In this document: piece by piece, positions 29,121-40,974 of the stretch | How the letters are laid out: every line of letters starts with the position of its first letter | Position numbering within the stretch: position 1 is the stretch's first letter | From: Pectinophora gossypiella | Taxonomy: Eukaryota; Arthropoda; Insecta; Lepidoptera; Gelechiidae | DNA: 64,000 nucleotides | NCBI RefSeq assembly: GCF_024362695.1 | Contig: NC_065426.1 | Location: 1,116,001-1,180,000, forward strand | Reading direction: 5' to 3' | Program-made: the position numbers and the translations under genes | The notes under the pieces: generated by a model | The model's database searches: none | Told to the model about the DNA's origin: nothing | What the model saw: the letters and a program-made list of their open reading frames with translations, nothing else

Positions 29121-29639
29121 TAAGGACATCTCCAATTTTTATTTTATTTTAGTTTATCATTTATTGCAAACTTTACAGCATAAAACTACAATATTAACAG
29201 CTTAAGATTACATACTTATACAGCCAATTAAAAAGTTTGACAAATCAAAATACATATTATACAATAATGAGAGCGGATATCCGATATTATATAATGTACA
29301 TACTTAATAACAATGACAAAATGAGGCAGACAAATTAGGTGGGCACTGTCGCACAAGGTGATGGGTGAGTAAGATTTGATGTGTTTGCGTTTGTAAAGTG
29401 TATGCAGATATGTAAGTATGTATGTGTGGTGTGTGTTTGCATGTTGTCACAAATTGTTAGGAGAGTAATTAAATAATAAGTAAATTAGTTCTGATTAATT
29501 TGATCAATGTACGTCCTTCTAGGTCTTCCTCTGCCAGCCCTACTACCAACCTTCGCTTTTATCCTACGTCCGCTCTATCTGTCTGAACTAACTTGACATT
29601 TCCTTTTCAATTTTAGTCACTATGTCGTCTTTTACACCA
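29121..29639. other. AT-rich retroposon-like remnants
   Basis: 29505-29560 holds another short antisense LINE F piece ('gtccttctaggtcttcctct'). The rest is AT-rich with 'gtatgtatgtgtggtgtgtg' at 29415; no gene seen. Confidence 0.4.
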
Positions 29640-29903
29640 CATATTTCTCTTATAAAGCGAAAGCGACAACGGTATATAAAGCGAAAGTTGATGGTTGGGC
29701 TGGCAGAGGAAGACCGAGAAGGACTTACGATGACCAAATTGGAGATGTCCTTAGAAAAGGTTCAATACGATCTACTCTGAACCGGCGTGCGTGTATGAAG
29801 CGATTGATGAATGTGGAGGAAGCAAGAGAAGTGTGTCAGGATCGAAGCAAATGGAATTCTATAGTCTTTGCTTACCCCGGTGGGAAATAGGCGTGAGTTT
29901 ATG
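29640..29903 (+). pseudogene. LINE F ORF2 C-terminus
   Basis: Encodes in one frame 'GWAGRGRPRRTYDDQIGDVL' and 'EEAREVCQDRSKWNSIVFAY' then 'PGGK*', followed by the tail 'ggcgtgagtttatgtatgta'. This is the end of an insect LINE polyprotein; the 5' part is absent. Confidence 0.8.
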
Positions 29904-30286
29904 TATGTATGTATTTCTCTTATCAGACTGTTTCCCACTCTGTCACTCAATTTAACACATAATTTTATTACATACATAGCAGTCAAACACATAACCCTTC
30001 TTTTTGCTTCGCCGCAGCCGACTGCGGGCTTTTTACCCGAGTGAAAATACCGGTTTTTCGGTGTTCCCTATAAGCCGACGATATGTAGTTATTCAGAATT
30101 AATTGAGCAACAGGAATTATTAACACCAAGCTATTTCTGAATTGACTCCCTCCAAATAAACTATAACAATAGGATAGTAATATATCACGAGAACAGTTCA
30201 TTTGTATAATGTCAATACGTCGGAAAATGCGAAAATGTCGACTTAGAGCAGGGAAATTGTCGATAAATTATCGATAAGTACACTTA

Positions 30287-30588
30287 CTTCTTCTTCTATC
30301 GTGTGGGTTGTAAGGTGAATTACCAACCTCATCAACCCTGGTGTCAGGGTTACTATTGAGCCACCAGAGGCCCCTGTCATGACCGATATACTTAACCGGG
30401 ACCAACGGCTTAACGTGCCTTCCTAAGCACGAATCATTTTACTTTTTGGACAATCAGGTGATCAACCTGTAATGTCCTAATCAAACTAGGGATCACAAAG
30501 TGATTTTTGTGATATGTCCCCACCGGGATTCGAACCAGGGACCTCCGGATCGTGAGTCCGACGCTCAACCACTGGACCACGGAGGTCG
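30287..30588 (-). mobile_element. SINE family A, full length
   Basis: Tail 'cttcttctatcgtgtgg' at left, B-box complement 'gggattcgaaccag', A-box complement 'caaccactggaccacgga' at right. Confidence 0.9.
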
Positions 30589-30668
30589 TTTACTACTACT
30601 GTTACTAACATTCCGGTTGAAAATAAAGGCTTGTTCTCAGTAATCTATTGCTAACATGCACGGTAAGG

Positions 30669-30894
30669 CTGCCTTCACACTAGCGTTTTTTCCTCCGTAT
30701 AAACGCAAAAAAATACCAAGCCTATGGTTTTTTCTTGCAGTTTTCTCGGCCGAGCGTAACACAGAATGCTCACCCATCCATCGAGAACATCCGTTTTGCT
30801 TTTTTTTGTGATTGTTTTATGATTTTTTTTTTTAATAATCAATTCCTCTTCTATTCTGTTGTAAACCGTAAAAAAAAACGCTAATGTGAAAGCA
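30669..30894. mobile_element. MITE with CTGCCTTCACAC ends
   Basis: Terminal inverted repeats 'ctgccttcacactagcgtt' and 'aacgctaatgtgaaagcag'; ~226 bp, no ORF. Confidence 0.75.
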
Positions 30895-31404
30895 GTGTAT
30901 AGTTCCTCTTTTATGATTTATTGCTGTTACCATGTTAGAAAAATAAGTTCGAAATCGAATTTGTATACGATTTTATTATATTACGTTTGTTGTTTAAAAT
31001 ATGAATAGGTACTTTGTATCGAACGGGCTACAAAGCCGTTTTGAATTAAGTAATTTGATAACAAATTCATATTCAATAATAGGGTGGTTTCCAACTAGTC
31101 AAATCAGTTACTTTTTACTAAACGTCAAAACATGAAATTGCTATGGAATTTGTATGAAAAAGCAACCTGCGACGTCATAGAAAAACGTGACAAAATGTCA
31201 CGTCACTTATTATTTCATTTTTCTTTATTCATAAATAAGTTAAATAGAAAAAAGAAAACGTTTTTTGACACCGTTAGGTCTGTTTTTTTTTAATCAGAAT
31301 ATTATAATTTATCTTTGACCTAGGAAACTACGCAATTCAGAGCCCGAATCGGTTTTTTTACTCATGAATTTGTGACCTTACGATTCAATGCAAGCGGTTT
31401 GTCA
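30895..31404. other. AT-rich spacer
   Basis: Scattered words ('aactagtcaaatcagttact', 'taatcagaattataatt'-like) also occur at 16081, 27315 and 53540, suggesting an old dispersed repeat. No gene. Confidence 0.35.
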
Positions 31405-31416
31405 ACTGGGCAATCA

Positions 31417-31715
31417 TACATAAATAGCCTATATACGTTCCACTGTTGGGCACAGGCCTCCCCCCTATCAACCGGAGGGTGTATGGAGCATACTCCACCA
31501 CGCTGCTCCACTGCGGGTTGGTGGAGGTATATTTACGGCTAATAGCCGGGACCCATGGCTTAACGTGCCCTCCGAAGCACGGAATCAAAAGTCCTTAGCA
31601 AACATAGGACAGTCACAAAGAGATTTAGACAATGTCCCCATCGGGAATCGAACCCAGACCTCCAGATCGTGAGCCTAACGCTCTAACCACTAGACTACGG
31701 AGGCTGCCTGGACAA
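31417..31715 (-). mobile_element. SINE family B, full length with 12-bp target duplication
   Basis: Tail 'agcctatatacgttccactg' at left, head complement 'ccactagactacggaggct' at right, flanked by 'actgggcaatca' (31405-31416 and 31716-31727). Confidence 0.9.
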
Positions 31716-32011
31716 ACTGGGCAATCACCTAATTGGAATTTAAGTCAAGTAAACAAGGCCGGGTTGGGTCCAAGGAGGCTGTATGGAGAAATCCGTAGAC
31801 TAGATCCAAGTTACGTTGTCCCTACTAACATAGCCCCCTTACACTTGGATTAACTTACTAGTAATATACTTCAGGAGTTTGATAGGTTGATTACCTACGT
31901 TTGTCCAAAACAGAGCATAACTCAAAACACAGTCTATATACAGAAAAATCGGTAAAATGTGGTCGTTTAGTGTTCACGACATAAAATTCATAATCTGTAC
32001 CAACAGATACA

Positions 32012-32223
32012 GGGTATTAGTGACATCGTGACGAATACTAAGGGGGATGATTCAGCTCATTATTCTGAGTTAATATCAAGCGGGATTTTCTGTCACAAAA
32101 TTCATAAAAAAATGTGTTTTTATTTTTTTTCCGGTCCATGCTTTTGCGACAGAAATTTCCACTTGATATAAACTCAGAATCATGGCCTGAATCATCCCTA
32201 AAAGTTTTCGTTACGATGTCACT
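32012..32223. mobile_element. hairpin element G
   Basis: Starts 'gggtattagtgacatcgtga', ends 'gttacgatgtcactcac'; arms pair through 'gataaactcagaatcatgg'-type sequence. Confidence 0.8.
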
Positions 32224-32353
32224 CACAATCTGTATACTCTCTTTACGTTTTTTCTTCCCTTCCTAGTAAAGTCGCGAACGAAGCTGTAAAATAAATCTGT
32301 ATTTTATTTAATTTAATTACATAAATTAAATTAAATTTAATCAAATTTATTAG

Positions 32354-32530
32354 AAATCTCATGAAAGGGAAGGAAAAAGAGAGGAAGGGGAAGACCAAGA
32401 AGAGCTTACATGGAACAGATTAAAGAAAAGGTTAACGTCGTGTCTTATAGGGAAGTCAAGGAATTGGCCTTTGATAGACTGGAATGGAAAATGCTACACC
32501 GACAAGAGCGTGGCTCTTAAATTGATGATG
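32354..32530 (+). pseudogene. LINE ORF2 C-terminus ('HRQERGS' type)
   Basis: Encodes 'RKGRPRRAYMEQIKEKVNVV' then 'EWKMLHRQERGS*' and the tail 'attgatgatgatga'. This tail equals the tail of element E. Confidence 0.75.
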
Positions 32531-32544
32531 ATGACATAAATTAA

Positions 32545-32760
32545 ATCTTTCCCTGTTCATGGTCCTTCATGCTGGATATTTATTTGGATTCTTTATAAGC
32601 CACAACGTTCGCCTTCTCTTTAATTTACATGGATGTAAGCTCTTCTTGGTCTTCCTCTTCCTCTCTTTTTTCTTCCCTTTCATGAGATTTCTAATAAATT
32701 GGTCGTGGTTTTTTAAGTGTCCAATCATCTTGCCTCTTCTGCCTTCAATAACAGATGATA
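32545..32760 (-). mobile_element. LINE fragment, antisense, same family
   Basis: 'aacgttcgccttctctttaa' and 'gtaagctcttcttggtcttc' are the complement of the LINE end above; the two copies face each other. Confidence 0.65.
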
Positions 32761-32779
32761 GTAGATTTTGTCTTAGATA

Positions 32780-33119
32780 AAATTAACTTTATAGGTGTTA
32801 TATCAACCTATGTTACTGGTTCTATATATTTTTACGGCTGAACTAACCGTCATGCTGATAGTGCGGAGCTTACGAGAATGAACTAACGACAATATACGGT
32901 ATATCCACATGTATATGTATTGAGGTCATGTCTTAGATTAATAACTACGCTTCTATACACGCCAGGGTGACCACAAGTTATCAAAGACGAAATGCAGTAA
33001 ACATTAAAAATAGGGGTGAAAAAAAGAAGGAGTGAAAAAAAAGGAGTGGAATTCTCTGACGTTTTCTGTATTTCCGAATGCATATTACTCGGGCCTTTGG
33101 TCTTGGTTCCATACAAGAC
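32780..33119. other. spacer before element E
   Basis: No gene or family recognised. Confidence 0.35.
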
Positions 33120-33616
33120 CATTAACCCAGCCCCAGGGGGGACAGAGTCATCTTCTCTGCCCTCCACTGAGGCAATTCCTGAATGGCGCGTCCTTGCCGC
33201 GGGGGTGGGCGCCTCTTCCTTCAGTAGGCCGCAGTGAGATGGTGGCTGAGTTCGAATAGGGACCCAGACCTACGGGGTATAACGTATTACCCTTGTCCAG
33301 GGATACGGGTGAAGACCACAACGGTTGCAGAGGCGAAGATGGGAGCCACGGCAATGCAGGACGGAAGGGGCAAGTCACAGGGACTATAACCTGGAACCTG
33401 TCAGAGGGCAGCAGTAACTGTCAGTACTATTCAGAGACGGAGGACAGGAGTCCTAGTATGGCTTTGTAATAGACTGGGCTCCATCCCACTTGCGTCAGAC
33501 AGAGTACTGCGGTGCGGAAGTCAAGAGGGAAACCACTGCCCTATTTTTCCCTAAATAAGTAGCGTGGAAAATGCTGCACCCACAAGAGCGTAGCTCTTAA
33601 ATTGATGATGATGATT
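33120..33616 (+). mobile_element. element E, most complete copy (~500 bp)
   Basis: Runs from 'aacccagccccaggggggac' through 'gaggcgaagatgggagccac' to 'agagcgtagctcttaaattg (atg)n'. The last ~55 bp match the 3' end of the LINE at 32354-32530, so E is probably mobilised by that LINE or is its 3' derivative. Confidence 0.75.
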
Positions 33617-33621
33617 ACCCG

Positions 33622-33735
33622 GGTGCTTTCAAGACCAGAGTGAACAGGCAGCTTCTGGGCGAGCTCGCTCCATCTTAGGCCTCGTCAATGCCTTCGGGCA
33701 AGTCTGTGGCCAAGAGCAAACCCATCAAAGGTAAA
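33622..33735 (+). mobile_element. LINE 3' end U, uninterrupted
   Basis: 'accagagtgaacaggcagct' to 'catcaaaggtaaaaaaaa'. It preserves 'agtctgtggccaagagcaaa', the empty version of the site into which element D inserted at 1541. Confidence 0.75.
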
Positions 33736-34002
33736 AAAAAATACAAATGTATCACTTGAATTTATTTGACGAAATAGTGCCCAATAGAAGGGAGAATATT
33801 TTAAACTAGCAACATTATACTTTACGTTCCATTTTATATTATATCACAAATACATCTCAAATTCACGAAGCATAAAACTGGGTGTAATGAAACGTTAACA
33901 TGCAGTTAGTATTATAACGAAGTCATAACATGGTTGAACTCTAACTAAAAAATATCTTATTCCATTGGTAACATAGTTTGGTGTATTTAGATTAAGGTTT
34001 TT

Positions 34003-34170
34003 TTTTTTCTGTAGCCTGATTGGTCCCCACAGGGTCGTCGACGACGGTGGAGGGACGAGCTGGACGCCTTCCGGCACGCCTGGCAGAACGATGCCCAAGA
34101 CAGGGAGGTTTGGAGAAAGAAGGGGGAGGCCTTTGCCCAGCAGTGGGACACTAACTAGGCTACAGATTAA
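34003..34170 (+). pseudogene. LINE ORF2 C-terminus (GEAFAQQWD type)
   Basis: One frame reads 'RDELDAFRHAWQNDAQDREV' then 'WRKKGEAFAQQWDTN*'. This is the terminal segment of an RTE-like insect LINE. The DNA 'ggaggcctttgcccagcagt gggac' in it closely matches the tails of SINE B and C. Confidence 0.7.
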
Positions 34171-34278
34171 GGATATAACGAAGAAAAAAGTTACATTTCG
34201 AATCGTTTATTATTATACCTATAAGTTTTGTAAAAATAGCTATACATAAACATTAACCGCCTATTACGTCTCACTGCT

Positions 34279-34366
34279 ACCGGGTGAGAGCCTTCAGCGC
34301 TCCCCATTTGCCCGGCTAAGTAGGTAATGCCATTTGCGGCAAATCTACAATAAGTCACGTCAAAAA
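34279..34366 (+). mobile_element. element D 3' end
   Basis: 'ccgggtgagagccttcagcg' to 'aataagtcacgtcaaaaa'; 5' truncated. A SINE B tail piece follows at 34370-34418. Confidence 0.75.
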
Positions 34367-34611
34367 TAAAAACACGTCTCACTGCTGGACACAGGCTTCT
34401 CCTCAATCAAACGGAGAGGGAAAATAACAATATTCTTCTCTCTTCTTCTAATCCTTTTATCCTCTGTTGGAATAACAATATTAAAATAAAAATTTTCATT
34501 TTTTATTATTTTTTTGAGTGGGTATATTTTATACACCTCTGTCTTCCCCTTTAGGGGTGTATGGCGCTTATTGCGTTTATTTAATCTCTCATGTCTAACC
34601 ATTAGACCACA

Positions 34612-34760
34612 AATTGGGATAGTCAGAGGTACACCCTTCGTATGATGAACTAAGTACCCACACCTCACCGAGCTTTCTGATAGACCAACGTGATAGGTGA
34701 GCCGTATCGCCGTCTATAATGGTCGAGCCAACTGTGTTAGTGAAAACTGCACTTAAGATA
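34612..34760 (-). mobile_element. SINE-like family Q
   Basis: 'ctaagtacccacacctcacc', 'ggtgagccgtatcgccgtct' and 'cgagccaactgtgttagtga' are the complement of the copy at 5448-5560. Confidence 0.6.
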
Positions 34761-35023
34761 AAATAATAACTCATTGGTGCAAGTCCGGCAAAAAATTAAT
34801 ATTTTTTTTTATTATTTTTTTTATTTCTTATTTTTATCGATATCGATAAAACCTTCCGGAGGCTCATCCCTTACATCCGCTTTAGCACAATGCATTAATT
34901 AATAATAGAATTCTGTTAATTAATTACTCAACTATAGCACTTCACAGCACTTTGTCCTATTTCAGACTTTAATTAGACCGCAGCAGTGTTACAATTCCGT
35001 TGTCAGGTTTTATGTCAAGAGGT

Positions 35024-35225
35024 CTTCTTCTATCGTGTGGGTTGTGAGGTGTATTACCAACCCCATCAACCCTGGTGTCAGGGTTACTATTGAACCGCCA
35101 AAGGCCCCTGACATGGCTCATGTAACGACTACTAACTTGCATCAGTAAGTAGTAACCGGGACCAACGGCTTAACGTGCCTTCCGAAGCACGGACCATCTC
35201 ACTTTCGGACAATAAGGTGATCAGT
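35024..35225 (-). mobile_element. SINE family A, 5'-truncated
   Basis: Reversed tail to 'ggacaataaggtgatcag', losing the head; followed by an element E end fragment (35228-35280). Confidence 0.8.
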
Positions 35226-35565
35226 AGCATGGAGAATGCTACACCGACAAGAGCCTGGCGCTTAAATTTAATGATGATGAAATGAATACAATACAATACG
35301 CTTTATTTAAAAAAGCAATTTCTTCCAGGCAACTTTAGGGTTGATTGAGGTTTTGTCGAAGTAAATCACAACAAAATGTATAACACGGGCGAATATGCAA
35401 CCTGTTTGTCGTGCATTGTCAACTGAATTTCGTCGGGTTATACGCCAATATAATTTTTTTTAGAGCGTTGTTTAAATTTCTATTTAAAATATAAGTGTGT
35501 TTTATAAATTTTATGCCAGTCGATTCCATGTCCCTTTCCTTTTCGGCGGATAAAAAAAGCGGCCA

Positions 35566-36206
35566 AGTGCGAGTTGGACTCGCTCATGAAGGGTTCCGTA
35601 ACAGCAAGTAACATAATATATAAGTTTTTTTTATCCTATACTTGAGTTGATTGAATGAAAAGTATTTACTGTTTACGATTTATGATGTATTAAAAAAAAA
35701 AAAACTACTTACTAGATCTGGTTCAAACCAATTTTCGTTGGTAGTTTGCATGGTAATCTACATCATAAACATACATAAACATAAACAGCCTATATACGTC
35801 CCACTGCTGGGCACAGGCCTCCCCTCAATCAACCGGAGGGGGTATGGAGCATACTCAGTCTCATACTCAGAACAGTATGGGGGACACATTTTACCACTTT
35901 GGAAGTGTCTCTCGCGCAAACTATTCAGTTTAGAAAAAAAAATATATTAGAAACCTCAATGCCATTTTGGTAGACCTATCCATGGATACCCCACGCGTAT
36001 GGGTTTGACGAAAAAAACGTTTGTTTTTTTTCTATCATTGCATAAAAATCTTAATGCGGTTCACAGAATGCACATATTTATCAAGTTTCAACAGTATAGC
36101 TATTATAGTTTCGGAGAAAAGTGTCTGTGACATACGGACGGACGGACGGACAGACATGACGAATCTATAAGGGTTCCGTTTTTTGCCATTAGGCTACGGA
36201 ACCCTA
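35566..36206. mobile_element. element P with GGGTTCCGT ends, SINE B inside
   Basis: 'gcggccaagtgcgagttgga' and 'gaagggttccgta' at left and 'ggttccgttttttgccatta' / 'acggaaccctaa' at right delimit ~640 bp with 'ggacggacggacggacagac' near the end. A reversed SINE B tail (35773-35862) is nested in it. Confidence 0.6.
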
Positions 36207-36237
36207 ATTACAGGAATCAGCACCAATAAGTTTACTA

Positions 36238-36782
36238 CTACTTACAACCACCAGGGTTGATGAGGTTGGTAATTCACCTCACAACCCACACGATAGAAGA
36301 AGACAACAATACACGCTTCAAAACCCATCAAACCTTTTGCGTTAATCATTTATAATTATCAATGGACCCTCATATTATAATACGGAACATTTTAATTGAC
36401 CCGCAATAGAACTCGAAGCGAAGGGTCATTGAATAGCGATCATGACATGCTTGCCCGAGCCCTTATATCCGGTCTCAACCGCTCAGATCCGGTCGAAACT
36501 GGATCAAAGCGGTATTGGAAGCATGTGCGTCACTCCGGCAATTTTTGCAAATTATATCCATCTTTAAAATTCGTGTGTAGATGCAAGTTGTTTTTGATTA
36601 CCTGCGGCTCTGCCTACCCCAGCAGAGACTACGAGCGTGGGTTTATGTATGTATCTCACAAAAAAAATAATCTTGTAAAATCTTGCCAAGTGGTCCGTGG
36701 TTCAGTGGTTGAGCGTTGGGCTCACGATCCGGAGGTCCCAGGTTGGAATCCCGGTCGGGTAGTTCACAAAAATTACTGTTTG
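36238..36782 (+). repeat. SINE A tail, unannotated piece, SINE A head
   Basis: 36238-36302 is a family A tail; 36591-36655 is an R-type end ('ggctctgcctaccccagcag'); 36690-36782 is a family A head with A-box 'tggttcagtggttgagcg', cut after 'ttcacaaaaattac'. 36303-36590 shows nothing recognisable. Confidence 0.6.
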
Positions 36783-37199
36783 ATACACATTAATGCGGAA
36801 AAAAAAGATGGAAAGGAAGAATCCTAACCACTTGCGCTGTCCCCATACACCTGAAAATAGCCCAGCTCAAAGAAAAAGGGAAACACTCACGTAGTCAGCT
36901 TCTCTGTTCTTCTCACCAGGCCTGGTTTTTGTTGACAGCACAAGAATACAATCACAGCAGTCTATTCACAATTAATTAGCGGCGGCGGTGCATTTAAAGA
37001 GTATTTAAAAATTATTTGCAGAAAAAACGTATTTTAGATAAAGCAGGAGAAAACAAAAGGAGCACAAAACGTCACTAGCACTGTCGGGGTTCACACACAC
37101 GAAATAAAAAGTTTTTAGTTAATGTGTAAAGTCTTTTTGGTGTGTTTCCCTTGGGTAGCTAGGCGTATTAACAGAAATAAAAAAGACAGCACAAGTGGC
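36783..37199. other. spacer, nothing recognised
   Basis: No open frame, RNA-like fold or repeat family recognised. Confidence 0.35.
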
Positions 37200-37408
37200 T
37201 CAAACAATTACTTTGTGATCCCTAATTTGGTTTGGGCAAGGCTGATCACCTGATTATCCGGAAGTAAGATGAACCGTGCGAAGGCACGTTAAGCTATTGG
37301 TCTCGGTTAGTACTATTGACATAAGTAAACGTAACATGAACATAATAACCCTGATGTTTATGAGGTTGGTATTACATCTCACAAGCCACACGATAGAAGA
37401 AGAAGACT
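37200..37408 (+). mobile_element. SINE family A, head missing
   Basis: 'actttgtgatccctaatttg' through tail 'cacacgatagaagaaga'; several internal deletions. Confidence 0.7.
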
Positions 37409-38206
37409 TAAAACTACGCGGCCGAAGTCATTTGTGCAGCTGGTTATAATTTTATAATAATATAATAATATTCATGACACTACCGCCGTTATGCACATTT
37501 TGACGAAGCATAAAATTCCGGAATTCAGTCCGCCATTTTGTCCCGTTAATTGCCGAAATGTGACATGTAAATAGTTGACAATTAACAATTTAATTAAATG
37601 CTGAACAGTTATTTAGTAATGATTTATTGTAGTTACAATGTACGCAACGCCTACACAAATAATAAAAGCAATGTTAGTTGATTGTTGTATTGTGGTGACA
37701 TTATTAAAGGCGTTCTTTGTTTCGCGTCGTATACACACATAAAACTGACGCCGCGGCGCCGTAGTCCCTAATGAGGAGCCAGAGCCATAAGTAGGTAATC
37801 AGACGTCAATTTGCAGCCACTTTTGATACGAAGGTCTAGGAACTATAATTATGGTGTCAAGTAACCACCGTACGGCCATAGAATAAGGAATAATACTACG
37901 TATAGACCAGCAACTCTCCGCTCCCCACTGACGTCTGAGCTAGGTTTACCTCACCCCGCCTCGAACATAGTTTAAACTTGAATTGTATTGCGCCAGACGT
38001 CTAACACACAGATGCGCGTGTACGGTAACGTCAATGTGTGGTGTCTGTGTAAAAAGAGGTTGTTTGTATGAAGTGTCCGCGGTGTCGCACAGCCTAAATA
38101 ATTATCCAACATAATATTGCACACTCCCGACACTATGCTAAAACCACTTTCTTATTATGTGCCGCTTTGCTACGTAAGTGCGAGCGAGACAAATGTTCGC
38201 TCACGC
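37409..38206. repeat. family T repeat in AT-rich spacer
   Basis: 37880-38090 shares 'atagaataaggaataatact' and 'caactctccgctccccac' with 40875-40970 and 50315-50470. 37409-37870 shows no feature. Confidence 0.5.
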
Positions 38207-38207
38207 C

Positions 38208-38490
38208 GGAAAAAATACTTGATATTAACTCAGAATCACGTTTTGAATCATCCGCCTTAGTACTAGTTACGATGTCACTAACACCCTGCATGTATTTACA
38301 CATACACATACATAAACTCACGCCCGTAATCCCTAATGGGGTGGGCAGAGCCACAAGATCAAAGATATCTTGCAGCTACTGTTGATACGATGTATAGAAT
38401 AGAAAAGAAATAGTTTATTATAAAAGGGCGCCACACACAAAAAAAAGACAACAACATCATATCAAACTACTAAACAATTACAAAAAAGCA
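38208..38490. repeat. hairpin G right arm, SINE R end, LINE X end
   Basis: 38208-38285 is a G right arm ending 'acgatgtcactaacaccc'; 38295-38395 is a reversed R-type SINE ('cccgtaatccctaatggggt'); 38398-38490 is antisense LINE X. Confidence 0.6.
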
Positions 38491-39553
38491 AGACAGATGT
38501 TTGTCGAAATGATCGATGTAGGAGCTGGATATGATAAACCTTAAGGTGATTAGGGATCAGCCTATCGCCCATAACATTAGTCCATCATGTTAGAGGACAC
38601 AGTCCCTCTGTCAGTTTTTACATGCCCGGGAAGACAAGCAGCTGAACGTGTTCTATGTTTTTTATTTGCTCCTAGACCAGCATAGAAGCAATGTATGTAT
38701 TTACTTATTACAAAGAACCAATAAACGACAGTATAAACGCAAAAAATACCCACCGTTTCTCTCAATAATGACAAAGGACGCAGCGAGTTCGCGAAGCGTG
38801 AAGCGTTATTAAATGGAATTTTCAAAATGCAAAGAAATGAAAAACGAATTTCAGCTAGCAGTTGGTAGAATCTCCGGTTAAAATCCGCATAGGGGATGGA
38901 AATACTCAAATGTAATATAGAGCTAAATGTCTGGGTAGAAGAGTAAAATAAAAAAACAAAGTTGAATGCGAAAGTCTGAGTTGAGAGTGTAGGGATCCGT
39001 ACATTTTTAATCCTCACTTCACAACATAGTATAAAACAAAGTCGCTTTTTCTGTCCGCTTAAATCTCCAAAACTACGCAACGTATTTTAATGCGGTTTTT
39101 TAATAGATAGAGTGATTCAAGAGGAAGGTTTATAAGTATAATAATATCCATTAAATACTGGAAAAACACTGTTATTTTTGAAGTTTTTAATGTAATGTCG
39201 TAAATAATTTCATTTTTTCCTCAGTATTGCACCCGAGCGAAGCCGGGGCGGGTCGCTAGTTTATTATAAATATGAAAGATAATTTGATCCACTTTCAAAG
39301 CTCAGTGAAATGTGGGTACTTAGTTCATCTTGCGATGGATGTACTGCTGACTACATCAATTGGGATATAGTAGTTAGCTTAATGTTATGTTATGTTGAAT
39401 TTGTTTGTTTGTACTAACCATTAAACCGATTACTCTCTCATGAAACTATGCATACATTAATAATTATCATGAATAATTTATTAATTACTTAATATCCAGA
39501 GGAGTGAAAGAAAAGGACAGGTCTTAACCCTGCAGTGAAATGAAGAACCTAGT
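38491..39553. other. spacer with weak repeats
   Basis: 39225-39260 'acccgagcgaagccggggcg' is a common transposon-end-like word. 39290-39400 is SINE-like Q. No coding exon chain found. Confidence 0.4.
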
Positions 39554-39778
39554 AATCTTTTCTATCGTGTGGGTTCTGAGGTGGATTGCTAACCTCATCA
39601 ACCCTGGTATCAGGGTTATTATTGAGCCGATTAAAATTCCCGTAAAATTTATGATTTTTTTTGTGATTTATTAAATTATTTTCCGTTCTATACTTTTGCG
39701 ACGGAAAATTCCACTAAATATCAACACAGAATCATGGTCTGAATCATTCCTCAAAGTTTTCGTTATGATGACATTAGC
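39554..39778. repeat. SINE A tail and hairpin G right arm
   Basis: 39554-39630 is a reversed family A tail; 39690-39778 holds 'gcgacggaaaattccacta' and 'cagaatcatggtctgaatca' of G. Confidence 0.65.
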
Positions 39779-40096
39779 TACATCCAAACATGAATTCAAA
39801 CTCACAAAGTCGAATTTAGTGGTTTAGAGCCAGAACTGGACACCTTGTTTGATATTTGTATAATTTTTTGCTTTTATTTATTTTTCTTATTTGTTTTTTT
39901 GTTGAATTCCTACAGAACCCTAAATAGTTGCATTTTAATCCATGAAAAGAAGGTCGTCTACGTTCTATACTTTGGCAAGCGTTTCTTTTTTTCTTGTGTT
40001 GACGCCAAATTGCCAATAACATCCATTGCCATCTTTGGTATCTGAAATTCTTGAATTAATAGATAAAAACTTTATAACAACTTTTTCTTCTTTAAC

Positions 40097-40420
40097 GGCT
40101 CCTGTGGTCCAGTGGTTAGGCTTTCGACTCACGATCCGGAGGCCCCGGGTTCGAATCCAGGTGTGGAGATATCACAAAAATCACTTTGCGATCCCTAGTT
40201 TAGTTAGGACATTACAGGCTGATCACCTGATTTTCCGAAAGTAAGATGATCCGTGCTTCGGAAGGTACGTTAAGCCGATGTTCCCGGTTATGATTTATTT
40301 ATGTAAGTGAGTAATCGTTACATGAGCCATGTCAGGGGCCTTTGGCGGCTCAATGATAACCCTGACTTTCGGTCGATGAGGTTGGTATTCCACCTCACAA
40401 CTCACACGATAAGAAGAAGA
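40097..40420 (+). mobile_element. SINE family A, full length
   Basis: Head 'ggctcctgtggtccagtgg', B-box 'gggttcgaatccagg', complete body, tail 'cacacgataagaagaag'. Confidence 0.9.
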
Positions 40421-40503
40421 CAACTTCTTTTTTTAATTGCTAATGTTACATTTTAATAGTGTTGTTTTGTGTAGTAATACACCTTGGACACTTCTTAAAA
40501 AAA

Positions 40504-40566
40504 TCCGGCCAAGTAATTAATGTCATCTGCGGCAAATCTACAATAAGTCACGTCAAAAAAAACCTT
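40504..40566 (+). mobile_element. element D 3' end, very short
   Basis: Only ~60 bp: 'ccggccaagtaattaatgtc' to 'aagtcacgtcaaaaaa'. Confidence 0.75.
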
Positions 40567-40974
40567 CATTAAAAAAAAACTTATTCTTATCACGTGTCTC
40601 CGTACCGCGTAAGTGCGAACGAGACAGATATTCACGCGCGCTCAACATAACCTCAAATATCCCAATTGGGGTAGTCAGAAGACTTAGAAGTACATCCATC
40701 GCAAGATGAACTAAAAAATGCCTTTCCTGGAACGCCCTCGGTACCGCCTCCGTGTGAATTGGCCTTAAGACTTGATTCGCCCAATTTCACGGACCGTCGA
40801 GCGAAATTGCGAAAGACATTCCTGACCGCCATCTTTCGAATTTTAACCTTCGAATTTTGAATATTTTGAACTTCCATAGAATAAGGAATAACACTTTGTA
40901 TAGAACGGCAACTCTCCGCCCCCACCAGCGTCTGAGCTCGGTTTACCTCGATCCCCCTTGAACACAGTTTAGAT

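Noticed and set aside
36396..36827. 143-codon plus frame
   Set aside because: Covers a SINE R end and a SINE A head; chance frame.
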